From Oscillospiraceae bacterium (GTDB taxonomy: Bacteria; Bacillota; Clostridia; Oscillospirales; Acutalibacteraceae): 64,000 nucleotides of DNA. The position numbers and the translations under genes were made by a program. How positions within the stretch are numbered: position 1 is the stretch's first letter; every line of letters begins with the position of its first letter. The DNA is taken from assembly GCA_015065765.1 (NCBI GenBank), contig SVPP01000011.1, forward strand, positions 1 to 64,000, read 5' to 3'. Shown piece after piece: positions 10,457 to 18,995 of the stretch. The notes beneath the pieces are model-generated. The model searched no databases, was not told the DNA's origin, and saw nothing but the letters and a program-made list of their open reading frames with translations.

Positions 10457-11047
10457 TTTTCTTCAAAAGTGTTGTCGAATTTTTCTACATTGTATATTAA
10501 TTTGACAATTTACACAACCTATTTTTTCAAAATTAAGTTAAATTTACTCTCAATATACAAAATGAGTTGTGTAATTCGACTCAAAAATACTATTTTCAAC
10601 CCTTACTTTTTGTTCTGAAAACATTCCAAAACAAAGCCGTGTGTGACCATTCAAAAATCTACAGTTTTTTACGACAATGCTTCTTGCCTGACCGGTATTG
10701 AGCATTGTTGTTTTTAACTCAATTTCTTCGTTTCCATCAAAGGTTGGCCGTTAATTACAACATCCTAACACACAGAGTAAATACACATATCAATTATTAT
10801 AAAATTGGAAAAACAGTCTTTCGACTTCGAATTAAATCTTTTAAAACTACCGCTCTAAAAAATTAACCTCTGTACACCATAAAAATCATGAATGCAGTAA
10901 ATTGTAAACACCCTCAGTAAAAAAACTTTGTTCGCCTCTGTTAAGCGCCTTCTGCAAAGTTTCCTTATCATAGTTTATCTCGTCATTAAAAACAAAAATC
11001 ATTTTTTACATTCTTTCTAATATCTCTTGTTTATTGCTGAGTTTCTG
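10457..11047. other. Gene-poor AT-rich stretch with a possible decayed ORF
   Basis: About 590 bp without a convincing gene. A hairpin at 10674-10708 (ACAATGCT...AGCATTGT) followed by ttgttttt may be a late terminator for the S1-domain gene. A 38-codon minus-strand frame (10886-11002) starting MIFVFNDEINYDKETLQKAL has protein-like composition but no good ribosome site, and in-frame stops follow. It may be the eroded end of a lost gene. Confidence 0.35.
10674..10712 (+). terminator. Possible terminator downstream of the S1-domain gene
   Basis: An 8-bp outer stem (ACAATGCT / AGCATTGT) with a likely inner GCC/GGT pairing, followed by ttgttttt. It lies 218 bp after the S1-domain stop codon, which is far, so the assignment is tentative. 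Confidence 0.35.
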
Positions 11048-11076
11048 GCAATTCTTTTCAACCATAAAAGAATTGC
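11048..11076. promoter_or_regulatory. Perfect 11-bp inverted repeat upstream of the + strand radical SAM gene
   Basis: GCAATTCTTTT-caaccat-AAAAGAATTGC, ending 16 bp before the -35 hexamer of the next gene. It has no T-run, so it is more likely a regulator site than a terminator. Confidence 0.45.
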
Positions 11077-11092
11077 ACTCTATTGCCAACTC

Positions 11093-11121
11093 TTGATTAT
11101 AGCACTGTTCTGTGTTATAAT
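11093..11121 (+). promoter_or_regulatory. Sigma-A type promoter of the + strand radical SAM gene
   Basis: TTGATT (11093-11098), 17-bp spacer, TATAAT (11116-11121). It ends 28 bp before the start codon and 13 bp before the Shine-Dalgarno sequence. Confidence 0.75.
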
Positions 11122-11149
11122 GTAATTTGAAAGCAAGGAGGTGTCAACA

Positions 11150-13087
11150 TTGGAGAAATCAAAAGTATATTTTGTTCAAACCGGCTGTGTCTTTAACAAT
11201 GAATATTACTTACCCTATACTGCGGGCGTTATTGCAGCCTATGCCTTTAACAATCAAAAAATTGCCACCTCTTATGAATTGGCAGATATAATATATAAAT
11301 GTGAGGATTTCAACGCAACCCTCAATAATTTTAAAAATCCGTCAGTTGTTGCTTTTTCCAACTATATGTGGAATTGCGATTTCAATTTGGACTTAGCTCA
11401 AAAAATCAAGCAGCGGTTTCCCGAATGCATTATAATTTTTGGTGGTCATCAAATTTCCAACCCTACAGAATGGCTTGAAAAATATAGTTTTATCGATTTT
11501 GCCATTTTTGGAGAAGGTGAAACCATTTTTTCTGAAATTCTTATTAATCTTTGTACTAAAAAAGAATATAGCACCATTCCTAATATCGCATATCGTTGTA
11601 ACTCACAAATAGTAGAAACCAAAAAGAAAAATATTTGCGAAAATATTAATAATTTTCCCTCACCATATACTAGCGGAATTTTTGATAAAATTATTCAAAA
11701 AAACTCATCGGATTCTTTTGCCGCAATTGTAGAAACCTCCCGTGGATGTCCATATCACTGTGCATACTGCGATTGGGGAAACTACGAACTTCCCGTACGA
11801 CAATTTTCTGTTGAACGAATAAAAAAAGAAATTGAATGGATATCTAAAAATTCAATTGTTTTTGTAACAATTGCCGACTCTAATTTTGGCTTGTTTGAGT
11901 CAGATGAAGAAATCATTGATGAATTTGTCCGAGCGAAAAAAGCATATGGATATCCCGTAGCAGTAGAAACTGCATTTGCAAAACATAATCCTGAACGAGT
12001 TTTTTCAATGAATAAAAAACTATTTGACAACAACATGACGCGCGGTGCCACTCTCTCAATGCAATCTCTTTCTCCCCAAGCACTAAAAAACATCGGCAGA
12101 AAAAATATCACTACAGAAAAGTTCTCACAACTTATTCGGTTATATGCAGAAAGCAATATTCCCTCCTATACTGAATTAATTCTCGGACTTCCCGGTGAAA
12201 CATACGAAAGTTTTTGTGAAGGAATTGATACTTTATTGGAACTTGGTCAACACAATTCTATACATGTATTCTGTTGTGAAATCCTTCCAAACGCCATTAT
12301 GGGTCAAAAAGAATATCAAGAAAAACATAAAATTGAAATACTCGAAAGAGATTTCAATTTGCGAAATGGCATGCAAAATGCTGGGATAAAAGGTAGATCT
12401 CAAATAATCGTTGGTACCGAAACAATGAATAAAAAAATGTTTCTAAAGTCCATCCTCTACGCATTCACCATTCAAGTTTTTCACAACTTTGGATTATGTA
12501 GAATCATTTCCTTATATTTACACCATGAGAAAGGCATAAAATATCATCAATTCTACAAACATCTCATTGATTGGTTGATTGACAATCCTCAGAGTTACAC
12601 CGGTAATATTTTCAACAGATTTGCTGAAAAATATAGACTTTTTCTCAATGGAGAATGCTCCGACACATACAGAAACAATATTTTTGGAACAACACAATTT
12701 AATCTTTCTGATGGTGCTTTTTTAGAAATTGTACGACACTGCGAAAATTTTTATGATGAAGTTTCATCTTTTGTGGCTATGTTCTCTATGGACAATGAAA
12801 CATTCAGCGAACTTATCAGATTTCAAAAAGCTATCATACGCAAGCCTTCAAACCCAAAAATTTGCGAAAACTTTTCATACAATTGGGTTGAATACTATAT
12901 GAACCTTATCAAATTCGGTAAGGGAACCCTAAGAAAAGAGCACATTGAATTCACAGTTTTCCCGTCAGACGAATATAATGACTTGATTTCATATTCTGAG
13001 GCTATTGCAATTAAAGGGCGACGCACAGGTAGAAGTATTGTGCTGAACACGCCTAACGGGTTTACCGTAAGAACAATTATTAATTAG
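11150..13087 (+). CDS. B12-binding-type/radical SAM protein, paralog 1
   Basis: A 645-residue protein, first of five paralogs. An N-terminal Rossmann-like domain (about 1-140; YYLPYTAGVIAAYA, IIIFGGHQIS, AIFGEGETIF) matches the B12-binding domain of class B radical SAM enzymes but lacks the DxHxxG cobalamin motif. The radical SAM domain carries RGCPYHCAYCDW (CX3CX2C, about residue 200) for the 4Fe-4S cluster, and TELILGLPGET near 345. About 230 C-terminal residues are shared only with the paralogs. TTG 11150 is chosen because a perfect AAGGAGG lies 8 nt upstream; GTG 11141 overlaps that site. By eye this gene and the facing paralog 2 are more A+T-rich in codon use than paralogs 3-5. Reaction unknown; a methyltransfer or other carbon-centred modification of a sugar or lipid is inferred from the neighbours. 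Confidence 0.88.
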   Translation: MEKSKVYFVQTGCVFNNEYYLPYTAGVIAAYAFNNQKIATSYELADIIYKCEDFNATLNNFKNPSVVAFSNYMWNCDFNLDLAQKIKQRFPECIIIFGGHQISNPTEWLEKYSFIDFAIFGEGETIFSEILINLCTKKEYSTIPNIAYRCNSQIVETKKKNICENINNFPSPYTSGIFDKIIQKNSSDSFAAIVETSRGCPYHCAYCDWGNYELPVRQFSVERIKKEIEWISKNSIVFVTIADSNFGLFESDEEIIDEFVRAKKAYGYPVAVETAFAKHNPERVFSMNKKLFDNNMTRGATLSMQSLSPQALKNIGRKNITTEKFSQLIRLYAESNIPSYTELILGLPGETYESFCEGIDTLLELGQHNSIHVFCCEILPNAIMGQKEYQEKHKIEILERDFNLRNGMQNAGIKGRSQIIVGTETMNKKMFLKSILYAFTIQVFHNFGLCRIISLYLHHEKGIKYHQFYKHLIDWLIDNPQSYTGNIFNRFAEKYRLFLNGECSDTYRNNIFGTTQFNLSDGAFLEIVRHCENFYDEVSSFVAMFSMDNETFSELIRFQKAIIRKPSNPKICENFSYNWVEYYMNLIKFGKGTLRKEHIEFTVFPSDEYNDLISYSEAIAIKGRRTGRSIVLNTPNGFTVRTIIN

Positions 13088-13167
13088 ATACATTTATTCC
13101 ATCATTCGTCATACATTTGTCAATAGTATAGGAGTCTGTTCTTATGTTCTCCTTTCTTCTCTAAATT

Positions 13168-13210
13168 AAATAAGGCAGAGTGTATTCGTTAAATACACTC
13201 TGCCTTATTT
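13168..13210. terminator. Shared convergent terminator, 19-bp perfect stem
   Basis: AAATAAGGCAGAGTGTATT and its exact complement around a 5-nt loop (13187-13191). It lies between two converging radical SAM genes. The stop codon of the - strand gene (13189-13191) is inside the loop, and the right arm encodes that gene's last residues. Confidence 0.85.
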
Positions 13211-15096
13211 ACTGTCTTTCCGATTCGTTTACCATACCAAACCGTAACCCTTGCATATTCCTCCCAATTGTCTATAGATGATTCTTGTATCCTTAATGTC
13301 AACTTCTTTTTGATGGGTAATGTATAATCCGGATCATACATATTATCAAAATACGATAACCAATCAAAATTTATTTCAAACGCTTTTATAGGCTGTGCAG
13401 GCAATGAAATTATACTCTTTTGGTACAAATATAAATCCTCAAAAAGCAATTCATCATCAAAATATCTATAAACATATTTTTTTATTTCTTCATAGAAGTC
13501 ATTGAGTTCAGCCACACAACAAAGAAACAAACCTTCATAAAACTCCCAGTAAACCCTTCCAAAACGAGGATCCCAAAAATACAAATTGCCATCCCCTTTT
13601 AAAAACACATCAAAACTAGCGCAAACTTTATCTAGTATCCTCTTAACAACAACACTTTCTGTTTCTATCCATTTGTAAAGGTTCATATAAAAATCATAAT
13701 ATGGCACGTCCTTGGCTTTTCTAAGATAAATTGCGAAAAATCTAAGAAGTCCCAAACCATGTAATCCCTGCACACAAATTGATACTCTCTGTGCTTCACG
13801 CCATTCCTTCATATTCATAGTGCTGGTTTCCACAACAATTTCTGAATGTGATGCATATTTCATATCGTTGTCTACCGAACTATGCATCTGGTATAAAAAA
13901 GACTTGATTGTCTTCAATTTATATTTTTCTACAAAACTTTTTGAATACATTTTTGTGTTGGGCAAAAACTCACATCTATGAACATTTATATTGCTATGCT
14001 GGCCAGCCTCAATAACCTCAAAAAGGCCTCTACAAAAACTTTCTAAAGTTTCTCCCGGCAAGCCAAGAATCAGATCTGTATGTGTATACATCCCACTTTT
14101 ACGGTATTTCTCAACTTGTTCTGAAAAATTTTTAATTGACATGTTTTTCCTGCCAATAATCTCAAGAACTTCTGGCGACATACTTTGTACGGCAAGAGAT
14201 ATTCCTCTATTAAGCGACGCCTCTTCTAATTTACTGTTGATTTTGAAAATTAAATCATCCTTATTTTTGGCTGCAGTTGTTTCAAATTTCTCAGGATAAC
14301 CATATTCTTTTTTCAATTCAACAACATATTCAGCAATAAACTCATCACGCTCAAGAATACCAAAATTAGAATCACAACAAACACAGTACGATATTCCGTG
14401 CGTTGCCATCCACTTCAGATCACCTTTTATCCTTTCAATTGAAAACTGTCTGATTCCCGATTTATTACGCGACCAACAACAATATATACAACCATAAGGA
14501 CATCCTCTGTTCGTTTCAATAGTAGCATCAAATCGAATATTCTTGTTCTTAGGATCATTAACTATATAGTCAAACAGTCCCATTATATATGGAGACGGAT
14601 ATCCTTCCAGTGAACAAACGTCACGTTTTTTCGTCTGTATTGGTACACCATTTTTCCTACAAGAAATGTTAAATACATTTTCTATTTCTTTTCCCTCTGA
14701 TAATGCCATTAAAATATCATAAAAAACTTCCTCACCTTCGCCATGTATAAGCAAATCAATAAACGGATATTTATTAAGATATTCCGTATCATCAGTAACT
14801 TGAATTCCGCCAAAAACAATTATGCACTCCGGCCATTTTTTCTTTATAGCTGATGCTAAATCCAAATTATACTGAACACTCCACATATAATTTGAAAATC
14901 CAATAATATATGGTTTCTCTATTTCTTCAAGTAGCTCCTCGATTTTTCTTTTGGTAAAAACAAATTGGCACAAACGATATTCACGATTTATCTCTTCACG
15001 GCTAAAACTGTACGCAGCAATCGTTCCTACTGCATACGGCAAAAAGAGCGACCCTGAAAGATCGTTATTCGGCTGTACGAAATACACGTTTTTCAT
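13189..15096 (-). CDS. B12-binding-type/radical SAM protein, paralog 2
   Basis: A 635-residue paralog with the same plan: B12-binding-type domain (MKNVYFVQPNNDLSGSLFLP, IIVFGGIQVT, LLIHGEGEEVF), radical SAM core and the shared C-terminal domain. Its cluster motif is RGCPYGCIYCCWS: the CX3CX2C is intact, but a Cys replaces the Asp of the CDW found in the other four. TDLILGLPGET is kept. It has a good AAAGGAGG site and is the last of eight - strand genes running from 26415, 30 bp after paralog 3. The end of the frame is folded into the convergent terminator. Codon use appears more A+T-rich than paralogs 3-5. Substrate unknown. Confidence 0.88.
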   Translation of the reverse strand: MKNVYFVQPNNDLSGSLFLPYAVGTIAAYSFSREEINREYRLCQFVFTKRKIEELLEEIEKPYIIGFSNYMWSVQYNLDLASAIKKKWPECIIVFGGIQVTDDTEYLNKYPFIDLLIHGEGEEVFYDILMALSEGKEIENVFNISCRKNGVPIQTKKRDVCSLEGYPSPYIMGLFDYIVNDPKNKNIRFDATIETNRGCPYGCIYCCWSRNKSGIRQFSIERIKGDLKWMATHGISYCVCCDSNFGILERDEFIAEYVVELKKEYGYPEKFETTAAKNKDDLIFKINSKLEEASLNRGISLAVQSMSPEVLEIIGRKNMSIKNFSEQVEKYRKSGMYTHTDLILGLPGETLESFCRGLFEVIEAGQHSNINVHRCEFLPNTKMYSKSFVEKYKLKTIKSFLYQMHSSVDNDMKYASHSEIVVETSTMNMKEWREAQRVSICVQGLHGLGLLRFFAIYLRKAKDVPYYDFYMNLYKWIETESVVVKRILDKVCASFDVFLKGDGNLYFWDPRFGRVYWEFYEGLFLCCVAELNDFYEEIKKYVYRYFDDELLFEDLYLYQKSIISLPAQPIKAFEINFDWLSYFDNMYDPDYTLPIKKKLTLRIQESSIDNWEEYARVTVWYGKRIGKTVNKAECI

Positions 15097-15126
15097 TTCA
15101 TTTCCTCCTTTGTTTTAAAAATTATT

Positions 15127-17031
15127 TCAAACACTTTCTACTGCCCTGATGGTCTTTTTATTTCTTCTGCCGTACCAGATTATTTTCTTTGCGTAATTTT
15201 CCCAATCCGAGGGAACATCAGCTGCAAAAAATCTCAAAGAATTTTCTTTCTTTTCAAGTTTTGCTTCTTTGTTTGCAAGAATATTATAAAAATATTCCTT
15301 CCAATTATAATTGTATGTGGATTTCACATCGTTACCAAACGGAGTTACAATAAGATTTTTCTGATAGGACATCAGTTCCTTCATAATGTCTTCTTCGATA
15401 CCGAAATCTTTTATAAATTCCTCTGACTCCCTATAGAAATCATCGAGTTTATAAATATAATCAAGAAGCATTGCCTCTTCATAAGGCCATGTGATATCGC
15501 CGAATTCGCGGTTGATGTAAGACAAATCAACCTCGCCCTCAGCAGTAGATTCAATACATCTGCTGATTCTTCTGATTGTATCACCTATAACGCCTTCACG
15601 CTCTGAGAAAAAGTTAATAAATGAATTATAGAAATTATAATAAGGAACTCCCATTGCGTTATGAAGATAAATCGCGAAACACTGGAGAAGTCCGTGACAG
15701 TGAACACTCTGAATACAAGCAGAAAACACGGTTGCTTTAACAAGGTCCTCTGCACTCATTGTTGATGTTTCAATAATATACTCAAGACCGCCTGAGAAAA
15801 CTGCATTTGAAATTGCACAATGATTAATATTGAGCTTATTGATTGCAGTTTTAATGCCGAATCTTTTCATGTAATCTTTGTTTGACAGAGTGGAGTTCGG
15901 ATAAACCTCACATCTGAAGACATTGATGGAGTCATGCTGACCTCGCTCTAAAAGTTCACATATTCCCTCGGAAAAGCTCTCAAGAGTTTCACCGGGAAGT
16001 CCCAGAATAAGTTCCGTATATGTGGGGATTCCCGCTTTATGATAAAGCTCAAGCTGTTCAGAAAGCTTATCTTTGTTCATGTTTTTACGGGAAATATTTT
16101 CAAGCACTGTTTCCGACATGCTCTGGAATGCAAGAGAAACACCTTTGCTCATTCCCACGTCGTTGAACATTTTATTTATTGTAAAAATTCTGTCTGTTTT
16201 ATTTTTCGCAAAGCATGCACCGAATTTATCAGGGAATCCGTTTTTATTTTTAAGATTAACCGCAAACTCTGCAATTTCTTCATCACGCTCAAAAAGACCA
16301 AAGTTTGAATCGACACACATACAGTAAGAAATTCTGTGTTCTGATATCCACTCTAAATCTTTCTTGACTCTTTCCATAGGAAACTGACGCATGGGTAAAT
16401 CGTAATCGCACCAGTCGCAGAAAGAACAATGATAGGGACAGCCTCTGTTCGTTTCAAGCTGAGCGTTGAATTCCATTCCTTCGGGAACATTGAGAAGTTT
16501 ATCAAAAATTCCTGTAAGATAAGGCGAGGGATAATTCTCCACACCTTCTGCTTTATCTTGTGTTTTTATAATTTCGCCCTTATCATTTCTGAAAGAAATG
16601 TTGGGAATATTTTCAAGGCTTTCGTTTTTATCAAGGGCACGCAGAATTCTTGTAAAAGGAATTTCACCTTCACCGAAAATGAGAATATCAATGAAAGAAT
16701 ATTTCTGAAGGAAATCAGAGTCTCTTGCCACCTGATGACCACCAAAAATTATTTTACACTCAGGATATTTCTCTTTGATTTTTTCTGCCTGTTGAAGGTT
16801 ATATTCATAATTCCAGAAATAGTTGGAAAATCCTACAATTTCAGGTTCTTTTATTACTGACATTACTTCCTCTGTACTGTCTTCCTTGAAAATAATACCT
16901 GCGAGTTCATACTTACTGCAGATATCCTCGAACTGCAAAGCATAAGAGGAAAGAACTCCCACAGCGTAAGGATAATAAATAGAATTACCGAGCAGTGTAT
17001 TAGGCTGAATAAAATAAATATTCTTTTTCAT
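15127..17031 (-). CDS. B12-binding-type/radical SAM protein, paralog 3
   Basis: A 634-residue paralog. B12-binding-type domain 1-140 (IIFGGHQVARDSD, ILIFGEGEIPF), radical SAM motif RGCPYHCSFCDWC with cluster cysteines 198, 202 and 205, TELILGLPGET, then the common C-terminal domain ending WYGRRNKKTIRAVES. An additional Cys follows the CDW. The start is set at ATG 17031 (MKKNIYFIQPN), which aligns with the other paralogs; a GTG four codons upstream also exists. It lies 30 bp after paralog 4 in the operon. The reaction is not predictable from sequence, but lack of DxHxxG together with a B12-type fold would fit base-off/His-off cobalamin, as in HpnP- or BchE-like enzymes (inference). Confidence 0.9.
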   Translation of the reverse strand: MKKNIYFIQPNTLLGNSIYYPYAVGVLSSYALQFEDICSKYELAGIIFKEDSTEEVMSVIKEPEIVGFSNYFWNYEYNLQQAEKIKEKYPECKIIFGGHQVARDSDFLQKYSFIDILIFGEGEIPFTRILRALDKNESLENIPNISFRNDKGEIIKTQDKAEGVENYPSPYLTGIFDKLLNVPEGMEFNAQLETNRGCPYHCSFCDWCDYDLPMRQFPMERVKKDLEWISEHRISYCMCVDSNFGLFERDEEIAEFAVNLKNKNGFPDKFGACFAKNKTDRIFTINKMFNDVGMSKGVSLAFQSMSETVLENISRKNMNKDKLSEQLELYHKAGIPTYTELILGLPGETLESFSEGICELLERGQHDSINVFRCEVYPNSTLSNKDYMKRFGIKTAINKLNINHCAISNAVFSGGLEYIIETSTMSAEDLVKATVFSACIQSVHCHGLLQCFAIYLHNAMGVPYYNFYNSFINFFSEREGVIGDTIRRISRCIESTAEGEVDLSYINREFGDITWPYEEAMLLDYIYKLDDFYRESEEFIKDFGIEEDIMKELMSYQKNLIVTPFGNDVKSTYNYNWKEYFYNILANKEAKLEKKENSLRFFAADVPSDWENYAKKIIWYGRRNKKTIRAVESV

Positions 17032-17060
17032 ACACTTCACCACACTTTAAAATAAATTTT

Positions 17061-18962
17061 TCAATCTATATATTCAATCTTTTTAATAATATTCTGACCG
17101 CCTTTTCTTCCGTACCACACAACTCTTTTTGCATATTCGGGAAGGTCTGAAGGTGTATCAGAGGAATCGATTTTTATACTGTGTTTTCTTTTTTCCAGAG
17201 GCTTATATGTGTTGCTGTAAATGTTTGAAAAATAAGAATAAAAATCATAGTTCAGACTAAGCACTGTACCTTTGGAATAAGGATTTTTTACAATATTTTT
17301 CTGATAACTCAAAAGATTTTCAAACAGCTCTTTATCATCAAAATATTTTATGAGGAATTCTTTTGTTTCCTCATAAAAAACATCGCGGTCTTTCATAGCT
17401 TTCAGGAAAGCACCTTCATCAAGAGGCCATGTAAGTTCACCGTAAGCATCTTCAGTACATGTAAGAGAGCCTGAATTACCGAGAACTTCTTTATATTTTT
17501 CTTCAAGCCACAAGTGAATTTTCCCGCATATACTTTCAGGATTTTCCTGAGCATACAAAATCAAGTCACTGTAGAAATCCGAATATTTTATTTTCTTCTC
17601 ATGATAGAGATAAATTGCAAGACACTGTAAAAGTCCAAGGTTATGGAAAGCCCTTACAAAAACTGCAAAGATATTACTCTTTATCCACATCTCTTTCGAC
17701 ATTGTGGAAGTGGAAACAACGATTCTGGAAAACTCCGTAATATCTTTTCTGTTGGGAACAACATGATACTGATGCTGTTCTGTTACAGCATATTCGATTT
17801 CATATTTCTTCATGTACTCAGGATCGTTCATAATGGAGTTCATCAGCAGCTCACAATTGAAGAAATTGATTGACATGTGCTGACCGCCCTCGAGAAGTTG
17901 TTCCATTCCATCGCGGAAACTTTCATATGTTTCACCGGGAAGTCCCAGAATGATTTCCGAGTACGCACCGATACCGTTTTTGTTATAAAGGCTCATAAGC
18001 TCATGGAAGCTTTCGATAGGCATATTTTTTCTGTAAATATTATCAAGAACATGCTGATGTAAAGACTGGAAAGAAAGTGTTGCACCCTTGCACATTCCCA
18101 CATCATTAAGTCTCTTGTTTATTCTGAAAACTGTTTCAGAATTATTCTTTGAGTAAGTTGCCTGAAACTTTTCGGGGAAACCGTTTTCATCATGCTTTTC
18201 AATCATGTACTCAATGATATCTTCATCTCTTTCAAAGAGACCGAAGTTAGCATCTGCACAATAGCAATACTCAATTTTCTTCTCACTCATCCAGTCAATT
18301 TCAGCTCTGACTGTTTCAATATCGTAAAGTCTTACTTTTGCTTTTTCATTGCCCCAATCACAGAATGCACATTTGTTGGGACAGCCTCTGTTTGTTTCAA
18401 GAATTGCAGAAAAAGCAAGTTCTTCTTTTTCCACAAGTTCATCAAAATATCCTTCAAGATATGGTGAAATTCTTTCAGGAATATCTACTCTCATCTTTTC
18501 GGTGAAAAACATTTCACCGTCTTTTTTATACATTATATTGGGAATATTTTCTATGCTCTCTTTTCCGATAAATGAGAGGAGAAGTTTTTTGAAAATTTCT
18601 TCACCTTCACCGAAAAGACAGTAGTCAACATAATCTGTTTTTAAAATGTCGCTTTCTCGTGCCACCTGATGACCACCGAATGCAATTTTACACTGAGGAT
18701 ATTTTTCTTTGATTTTTTGTGCGAGAACTTTATTATATTCATAGTTCCACACATAGCAGGAAAATCCCACAAAATACGGCTCTTCCATAGAAGCAAGAAC
18801 CTTGTCAATATCAATTTTCTTATAAACAAAACCTTTAAAAGAGTATTCGCTCCCTATGCTCTCGTTTTTAAATGCATAAGCAATAAGAGAGCCTGCAGCA
18901 TAAGGAAAATAAACAGAATTTCCGTACTGAGAATTAGGCTGCACCATGTATATATTTTTCAG
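17061..18962 (-). CDS. B12-binding-type/radical SAM protein, paralog 4 (apparent CTG start)
   Basis: A paralog of about 633 residues: B12-binding-type domain (IAFGGHQVARESD, YCLFGEGEEIF), radical SAM motif RGCPNKCAFCDWG, SEIILGLPGET, and the shared C-terminal domain. The first ATG is at 18947 (MVQPNSQYGNS), but all other copies begin (M)KN(I/V)Y(F/I)(V/I)Q. Here the bases before that ATG encode LKNIY, starting with CTG at 18962, 7 nt after a GAGGTG ribosome site; the ATG is 22 nt away. An in-frame TGA at 18969-18971 excludes a longer start. CTG initiation is therefore the best reading, and ATG 18947 the fallback. Operon member, 33 bp after paralog 5. Confidence 0.88.
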   Translation of the reverse strand: MKNIYMVQPNSQYGNSVYFPYAAGSLIAYAFKNESIGSEYSFKGFVYKKIDIDKVLASMEEPYFVGFSCYVWNYEYNKVLAQKIKEKYPQCKIAFGGHQVARESDILKTDYVDYCLFGEGEEIFKKLLLSFIGKESIENIPNIMYKKDGEMFFTEKMRVDIPERISPYLEGYFDELVEKEELAFSAILETNRGCPNKCAFCDWGNEKAKVRLYDIETVRAEIDWMSEKKIEYCYCADANFGLFERDEDIIEYMIEKHDENGFPEKFQATYSKNNSETVFRINKRLNDVGMCKGATLSFQSLHQHVLDNIYRKNMPIESFHELMSLYNKNGIGAYSEIILGLPGETYESFRDGMEQLLEGGQHMSINFFNCELLMNSIMNDPEYMKKYEIEYAVTEQHQYHVVPNRKDITEFSRIVVSTSTMSKEMWIKSNIFAVFVRAFHNLGLLQCLAIYLYHEKKIKYSDFYSDLILYAQENPESICGKIHLWLEEKYKEVLGNSGSLTCTEDAYGELTWPLDEGAFLKAMKDRDVFYEETKEFLIKYFDDKELFENLLSYQKNIVKNPYSKGTVLSLNYDFYSYFSNIYSNTYKPLEKRKHSIKIDSSDTPSDLPEYAKRVVWYGRKGGQNIIKKIEYID

Positions 18963-18995
18963 AGCGAATCACCTCTTTTCTTTAAGTTTTTTCTT

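Noticed and set aside
11141-11149. GTG 11141 as start of radical SAM copy 1
   Set aside because: The GTG overlaps the AAGGAGG ribosome site; TTG 11150 is at the right distance.
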